IMG/VR virus record: IMGVR_UViG_3300028920_000126
Coordinates: 1-43,789 of that record
Length of the DNA: 43,789 nt
Source of the DNA: a virus
Reading direction: 5' to 3' (one strand)
Positions 38,783 through 43,789 of the stretch are shown in pieces; position 1 is the stretch's first letter, and the number at the start of each line of letters is the position of its first letter. The position numbers were made by a program, and so were the translations under genes. Under the pieces are notes generated by a model. The model was not told where the DNA came from. It searched no databases and saw only the letters and a list, made by a program, of their open reading frames with translations.

Positions 38783-39346
38783 ATGCCTGCCAAGATTCGT
38801 GCAGAACAGCTCGACACGACAACCGGGACCATCTCGACCGTCAACGCTGGAGATGCATCGTCGGAGGGAACCGGGGATGGTGTCTCGAGGCGCGACCACC
38901 AGCATGCGGTGTCGACCGCGACAGCGGTTGAGCTCGCTGAGACGAATGCCGAGGGCGTCTCCGGTAGCCTCTCTCGAGCCGACCACACGCACGACCACGG
39001 CGATCGGTCGGGTGGATCACTGCACGCCGCTGCGACCACGGGCATCAACGGGTTCATGTCGGCCGCCGACAAGACCAAGCTCGACGGGTTGTCGGGCACG
39101 ACCCCAAACCAGGAGCGGGTGACCACCGAGTCGATCATCAATACAGACACCGCTCTCACCGACACGCTCGATAACACCCCGACCTCGAATGCGTCGGTGT
39201 TGTTGCTCTTCAACGGTGTGGCCATGATCCAGGGGGCCAGCGAGGACTACACGATCAGCGGGACGACCATCACCTGGCTCGCCTCGTCTGGCACGGCGCC
39301 AAACATGAAGACGAGCGACGACCTCGTGGCCTACTACCAGAGCTAA
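38783..39346 (+). CDS. Tail-fibre protein with HxH motifs
   Basis: 187 residues. The central part holds 'RRDHQHAV' and 'RADHTHDHG', two HxH motifs that in trimeric phage fibres bind metal ions along the axis. A 'GFMSAADKTKLDGL' segment is another familiar fibre motif. The C-terminal 75 residues duplicate the small protein encoded just upstream. Most likely a short trimeric fibre or linker to the spike proteins that follow. Confidence 0.8.
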   Translation: MPAKIRAEQLDTTTGTISTVNAGDASSEGTGDGVSRRDHQHAVSTATAVELAETNAEGVSGSLSRADHTHDHGDRSGGSLHAAATTGINGFMSAADKTKLDGLSGTTPNQERVTTESIINTDTALTDTLDNTPTSNASVLLLFNGVAMIQGASEDYTISGTTITWLASSGTAPNMKTSDDLVAYYQS

Positions 39347-39350
39347 TCGA

Positions 39351-41537
39351 ATGCCGGCGAAGATTCCACTCAAGCAGCTGGAGATCGGGGCCAATGTCCT
39401 GACCGTTGACACCGACGGAGACGGTGACTACGCCACCATCGCAGCGGCTGTTGCCGCCGCGTCGTCGGGCGACACAATTTACATCGGGCCTGGCACCTAC
39501 TCCGAGACAGTCACGCTCTCGACTGGCGTCAACCTGTACGGTCCCGGGGCGACCATTACCGGGCAGGTGGTGCTCGCCGATGATTGCTCGGTGAAGCTCC
39601 TGCGTGTCACACGCACGGCTTCGGGCACGGCGGTACTGAAATCGTCTGGTACCGGCACAGCTTGGGTCGACATCGATGAGATTGACCTGACCGGCGGCCC
39701 GGCGCTCGGCGTTGTGAACACGTCGGCGACCGGCGTCATCGTCGTCAACGTTCGGCAGATTCACGTCGGCACGGGCGTCGGTGTCGGCGACACCACCAGT
39801 GGGATCGGTCACCTGCACATCGACATCGGCGACATTTACCTCACCGGCAACAACTCGATTGCAGTGGGTCGAGACGGCACCGGCTCCATCGTTGGTCGAA
39901 TCGACCACATCCTCGAGGATGGTACGCCAACCGGCACAACCGGCATCCTTCACACGGCGAGTGATGGAGAGATTGACTTGTTTGTCAATGACCTGGCGGC
40001 TGACACCGCGTGGAACATCGGCAACAACGCTACGCTCAAGATTTGCGTTTTGAAATTGTCGGGGACCAGGACGGAGGGCGCGACCTCTACGGTCGCAGCC
40101 TTGCTTCCTCCTGAAGGATTCTACCCGTCTGCCGGAGGTGTGGCGCTCGTGCATCCCACGGACGCACGCGCCGATTTCAGCACTATCCAAGATGCGGTAG
40201 ACAACACCTCGGCCAGAACGATTGTGGTTTGCCCTGGAAGCTACGATGAACTCGTCACCATCAGCGGAACAGCGGCATGTAGCGCAATCATCGGCCTGGG
40301 CACCCCATGGGATGGTACTGGTGTTCCCGTGGAGATTGATCCTACCGGTGCGAAGCTTGTTTCTGGTGCTGCCGCTGTGCTCGTACAAAAAAGCGTCGAG
40401 CTTCGCAATCTCAAGATCCGTCCCGCAGCACAAGCGGTCAACTCCAACCCGTTCAGTGCGGTCAAGGTCGACAGCGGCAGAGCGTACATCAGCAACTGCT
40501 ACCTTCACGCCAACCCGAGCTTTGGAGGCACGGCATCGTACTACCGAGGCCTGTGGGTTAATGGTTCGGGGCAGTGCGAAGTTTGGGACAGCTTCATTCA
40601 GGCGAGCGACCGGGGCTCCGACCCGAAGGCGGTCTACCACGACAGCCAGTTCAGCTCCCGGTTCTTCAATTGCCAGACAGTGCAGGGATTCGACATCGGC
40701 GACGTCGAGGTCGACGCGGCAACCGCAGAATTCTACTGGTTCGGTGGTATTGTCGGGGGCGACTTCACCGTCACCTCTGCCAACGAGTGGTGGGTCAGCC
40801 CAGACACGCACATCAGCGGCACCCGCACGACGACAGGGAACCCGCAGATTGGTGGCGTCACCCCCAACGGCTCGATGTGGTACGACACCTCGCTCAACAA
40901 GCTGCGCGGGCGCGAGAACGGGTCGAGTGTCAATCTCCGCACCGACGACGACGCCATCCACGACAACGTGAGCGGGGAAATCAACGCCATCACGTCGAAG
41001 GCGACGCCAGTCAGCAACGACCTGTTGCTCATCGAGGACAGCGCGGACAGCAACGCGAAGAAGAAAGTCACAGTGGGGAGTCTGCCGGCGCCGGCAGCTT
41101 CACTGGATGCCGCGCAGTTCACCGACACAACCGGCAATCAGAGCCTCACCACCACTGCCGCAACGGTCAACCTCAACAATACGGCAGTGAGTAACTCCAA
41201 TTACTCGCTTTCCGCCAACGAAATCACGATAAACTCGGACGGCACCTATCTAATCAATCATTGCGTATGCTACGACATCACCGACACAACCGGCGCAACC
41301 CGCGCGTCTTTGTCAACCTGGGTCGAGGAGGACTCGGCGGGGTATGCGCCTATCCCCGGATCCTATGGTCGCTCATACCACCGGGAGGCGTCCGGCGGTA
41401 GCGGTCCGGCTGGCAGCTGTATCGTGGCGCTGTCAAACGGAGACAAGATCCGGCTCCGAGCGCAGCAGCTGTTCGCAACGACCAGCATTGACACCACCGC
41501 GAACCAGGTTTCGCTCAACATTCTGAAGGTGGCGTAA
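39351..41537 (+). CDS. Tailspike-like protein with two beta-helix units
   Basis: 728 residues. N-terminal MPAKIPLKQLE resembles the start of the preceding fibre protein (MPAKIRAEQLD). Two pectin-lyase-type units begin with the same pattern, 'DYATIAAAVAAASSGDTIYI' and 'DFSTIQDAVDNTSARTIVV', each followed by GPGTYSE- or CPGSYDE-type turns: right-handed beta-helices. The C-terminal 130 residues (INSDGTYLINHCVCY, NGDKIRLRAQQL) look like a C1q/TNF-type jelly roll, often the trimer-forming tip. No catalytic residues can be named. Likely receptor-binding or polysaccharide-degrading. Confidence 0.8.
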   Translation: MPAKIPLKQLEIGANVLTVDTDGDGDYATIAAAVAAASSGDTIYIGPGTYSETVTLSTGVNLYGPGATITGQVVLADDCSVKLLRVTRTASGTAVLKSSGTGTAWVDIDEIDLTGGPALGVVNTSATGVIVVNVRQIHVGTGVGVGDTTSGIGHLHIDIGDIYLTGNNSIAVGRDGTGSIVGRIDHILEDGTPTGTTGILHTASDGEIDLFVNDLAADTAWNIGNNATLKICVLKLSGTRTEGATSTVAALLPPEGFYPSAGGVALVHPTDARADFSTIQDAVDNTSARTIVVCPGSYDELVTISGTAACSAIIGLGTPWDGTGVPVEIDPTGAKLVSGAAAVLVQKSVELRNLKIRPAAQAVNSNPFSAVKVDSGRAYISNCYLHANPSFGGTASYYRGLWVNGSGQCEVWDSFIQASDRGSDPKAVYHDSQFSSRFFNCQTVQGFDIGDVEVDAATAEFYWFGGIVGGDFTVTSANEWWVSPDTHISGTRTTTGNPQIGGVTPNGSMWYDTSLNKLRGRENGSSVNLRTDDDAIHDNVSGEINAITSKATPVSNDLLLIEDSADSNAKKKVTVGSLPAPAASLDAAQFTDTTGNQSLTTTAATVNLNNTAVSNSNYSLSANEITINSDGTYLINHCVCYDITDTTGATRASLSTWVEEDSAGYAPIPGSYGRSYHREASGGSGPAGSCIVALSNGDKIRLRAQQLFATTSIDTTANQVSLNILKVA

Positions 41538-41540
41538 TGA

Positions 41541-41604
41541 GACCGGCGGGCGCAGCACCTTACTCCGGCAGAGTCGGGCCCCACCAGCGGGGCGTCCGCC
41601 GGTC
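41541..41604 (+). other. Structured gap with nested hairpins
   Basis: Nine-base arms GACCGGCGG (41541-41549) and CCGCCGGTC (41596-41604) enclose a smaller GCCCC/GGGGC hairpin. No T-run follows; it may slow decay of, or attenuate, the mRNA between the two large fibre genes. Confidence 0.55.
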
Positions 41605-41619
41605 ACCCTGGAGGGACTG

Positions 41620-43789
41620 ATGGCAATCACGAGTCTGTACCTCGAGGCCGACTTCGGCGTGCTCTACACAGGCCTCTCCACCGTGGGGTACACGTTGTAC
41701 AACGCAGCCGGCGGCGTCGTCGTGGCGCGTACCACGACCGGCGTGGCCGAGCGCGGGAGCTCCGGAGTGTATGGTGTGACGGTGCCGACGATCGCGGATT
41801 CGGTCGCCTCCATCGTGTGGGATACCGGCGGCGGCTCGCCCGTCTACGCCTCCGAGGACATCGAGTCGGTCATCCGCCCGGCGCAGGACATTACCAAGTT
41901 GTCGGGTGGCGTATTTGTTGGCCCGCACGGCAACGACGCCAACACCGGCGAGCGCTCGGACCCGGTCGCCACCCTGGCGCAAGCCATCATCGTGGCAAAC
42001 GCCAACGACGTGCGACGCATCAACTTCGTAGGTGACTTCACCGGTCAGTCCATCACTGGCGCCGTCGATGGATTTGAGTTCGTTGGCGACGGTGCCCCAA
42101 GCGCTGGCGCTTCGATCAATCTCAACGGGCAGCTCGTGACCAACTGCTCGTTCGTGCGGCTGAACGTGGGCAACGTTGTGGCCGCCGGTTCGACCAACAA
42201 CGTATTCACCGAATGCAACCTGGCCAACATCCCGACCGGCGGCATCGGCAACCGCTTTGACCGTTGTACCCTGGCCGACACCATCAACATCACCAACGGT
42301 GCTTCACACGTATTCAAGTCGTGCTCCTCTGCGGTCGTTACCGGCGTCGGCTCGGCGCCGACGGTCAGCCCCAACACGTCGACCGGAACCAACATCCTGT
42401 TCACCGACTGGGAGGGAGACCTCACGATTGCGGACATCGTCAACGCCGGTGACGACGTCGAGATCAGCATGCGGGCCGGGGACCTCGTCATCGACTCGAC
42501 CTGCACGGCAGGCACCATCACGGTGCGCGGGACGCCGACGAGCATCACGGACAACTCGACCGGTGCCACCGTGATAGACGAGACCGCCACGGTGAGTGTT
42601 GCTCCGCAGCCGTCTTGGTTCGATGCCATCTACTGCGACCCGACCAATGGCAACGACTCCAACTCGGGCACGCCGGCCGATCCTGTGCTCACCCTGGCGC
42701 AAGCCATCACAAACTGCGGCACGGAGGGCCTGTCCCGTATCGTCATTACGAGCGACACGATCACCACAAACATTCCGCTGGCGGTCGACCCGGGCGGCAT
42801 CGAGATTGTGAGCGCCAACCCAAACCACGAGATTGACATCCAGTCGGTGTCGATCAACGGCACGGTGTTTCGCAACCTCACCATCGACGGCAACCTGCTG
42901 CCCCCGTCAGGGGCCGGGCCTCAGTTTGTCAACTGCACCATCATCTTGGGCAATTGCGGCGGCACCTTTGTGAATTGCAAGTTCAGCGGTGTGCAGACCA
43001 TGGTGGCGGCGTTTGGCATGATCTGCATCGACTGCGACAGCCTCCTGTTCCACACCATCGACATGAATGGTGGTGACCCGTCAGCACCGCTGATCATGAG
43101 CGCCCACAGTGGAGACCTCACTCTTCGGGACTGTTCGGACGCCACGCAGTTGGCTATCATCCGCGGCGACGGATTTCTTGAGCTGAATCTCCTTTCCACC
43201 ATCAGTAACATCGGCCTCGAGGTCGGCGGCACCGTGCGTCTGGTTGACGGCAGCACTGGCGGCACCATCAACGACTACAGCACCACGCAGCTCGTGGACG
43301 ATGAGCAGACCGCGCAGCACGGCGCTGGGTCCTGGCAGACCGGGGCGGCTACCCAACAGGACATCCGCGACGCCATGAAACTGGCTCCGACTGGCGGGGC
43401 GCCGGCGGCCGGTTCGGTGGACGAGCACCTCGATGACATCCTCGCGGATACCGCTGCGATGGAGCCCAATATCGACGCAGCCATCAGCTCGAGGGCGACT
43501 CAGGCCGACATCCTGTCGGACGCTACCCCGTTCCCGGGGTCCAATATCGATGCAGCCATCAGCTCCAGAGAGTCTGATGCAGATGCTGCGACCAGAGCGT
43601 CGGACATACAATCGGACGTTGCGCTGGAGAACGCCCAAACCCGCGGGTTCATTGCGAGCGAGATCCCGGTCATGAAGGCGTACATCACCAACGAGCACAA
43701 CATCACGAGGGCTGACATTGCCGCCCTCAACGACCCCTCTGCGGCAGACATTGCCGACGCCGTCCTGCGCGAGGTGGTCGCCTACCACG
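41620..43789 (+). CDS. Large tail-fibre/spike protein, N-terminal part (continues at base 1)
   Basis: 723 codons here; joined to 1-336 through the terminal overlap it gives about 790 residues. GGAGGG 3-4 nt before the ATG. The first 85 residues form a beta domain ('LSTVGYTLYNAAGGVVVART', 'SSGVYGVTVPTIADS'). Two DUF1565/beta-helix openings follow: FVGPHGNDANTGERSDPVAT and YCDPTNGNDSNSGTPADPVL, each then TLAQAI, so the protein is a tandem duplication of right-handed beta-helix units. Near the C-terminus the element NIDAAISSR occurs twice, a trimeric coiled-coil repeat typical of fibres. Probably the host-recognition fibre. A T at 43783 replaces the G of the left copy (Asp to Tyr) and may be a sequencing error at the contig end. 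Confidence 0.85.
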   Translation, partial: MAITSLYLEADFGVLYTGLSTVGYTLYNAAGGVVVARTTTGVAERGSSGVYGVTVPTIADSVASIVWDTGGGSPVYASEDIESVIRPAQDITKLSGGVFVGPHGNDANTGERSDPVATLAQAIIVANANDVRRINFVGDFTGQSITGAVDGFEFVGDGAPSAGASINLNGQLVTNCSFVRLNVGNVVAAGSTNNVFTECNLANIPTGGIGNRFDRCTLADTINITNGASHVFKSCSSAVVTGVGSAPTVSPNTSTGTNILFTDWEGDLTIADIVNAGDDVEISMRAGDLVIDSTCTAGTITVRGTPTSITDNSTGATVIDETATVSVAPQPSWFDAIYCDPTNGNDSNSGTPADPVLTLAQAITNCGTEGLSRIVITSDTITTNIPLAVDPGGIEIVSANPNHEIDIQSVSINGTVFRNLTIDGNLLPPSGAGPQFVNCTIILGNCGGTFVNCKFSGVQTMVAAFGMICIDCDSLLFHTIDMNGGDPSAPLIMSAHSGDLTLRDCSDATQLAIIRGDGFLELNLLSTISNIGLEVGGTVRLVDGSTGGTINDYSTTQLVDDEQTAQHGAGSWQTGAATQQDIRDAMKLAPTGGAPAAGSVDEHLDDILADTAAMEPNIDAAISSRATQADILSDATPFPGSNIDAAISSRESDADAATRASDIQSDVALENAQTRGFIASEIPVMKAYITNEHNITRADIAALNDPSAADIADAVLREVVAYH
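43657..43789. repeat. Right copy of the 133-bp terminal overlap
   Basis: Repeats bases 1-133 with one mismatch at 43783. Trimming one copy gives a circular map of 43,656 bp. Confidence 0.9.

Overview
The window is the essentially complete genome of a short-tailed (podovirus-type) double-stranded DNA phage, about 43.66 kb long. The last 133 bases repeat the first 133 with one mismatch, and the gene that runs off the right end continues in frame at the left end. The sequence is therefore a linearised circular or circularly permuted assembly, opened inside a tail-fibre gene. GC is high. No RNA polymerase, DNA polymerase, helicase, primase or tRNA gene was recognised, so the phage must rely on host replication and transcription. 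A tyrosine recombinase and small Cro/CI-type regulators suggest a temperate phage, though this is not proven. The host is unknown; a cysteine-rich lipoprotein, signal peptides and a spanin-like lysis set point to a Gram-negative host.

Layout: 1-1616 (+) holds the end of the last fibre gene and three small tail or accessory genes. 1613-3609 (-) encodes a fused 5'-3' exonuclease/RecT-like protein and a lipoprotein. From a divergent promoter region at 3610-3752, an early rightward set (3753-6863) encodes an HTH regulator, a Dam-type methylase, a Hjc-like nuclease, several small zinc proteins and a zinc-knuckle terminase small subunit. A leftward operon (11221 down to 6872) encodes a large Cys-rich protein, an HTH protein, small genes, a C5-cytosine methylase with a second overlapping reading frame, a PAPS-reductase-like protein and the integrase. 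A repeat-rich non-coding hub (11222-11716) separates it from a second rightward set (11717-14014) of a Gp88-type protein and small zinc-ribbon proteins, which ends at a strong terminator. A further 0.8 kb non-coding region with operator-like repeats precedes the late operon.

The late operon (14856 to the right end) runs: coiled-coil protein, two small proteins, a GNAT acetyltransferase, five consecutive Lys/Arg-rich mini-proteins, large terminase, portal, scaffold, capsid, adaptor, tail nozzle, three internal/ejection proteins, three proteins with signal-like N-termini (one YadA-like), a holin/spanin/M15-peptidase lysis set, and tail-fibre proteins with right-handed beta-helix domains.

The most unusual points are the strand-specific enrichment of the hexamer GTAGCC through the leftward operon and its upstream repeat array, the exonuclease-RecT fusion, the polycation cluster next to a GNAT gene, and the double-coded methylase gene. 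All functional calls come from motif recognition by eye; no database search was run.
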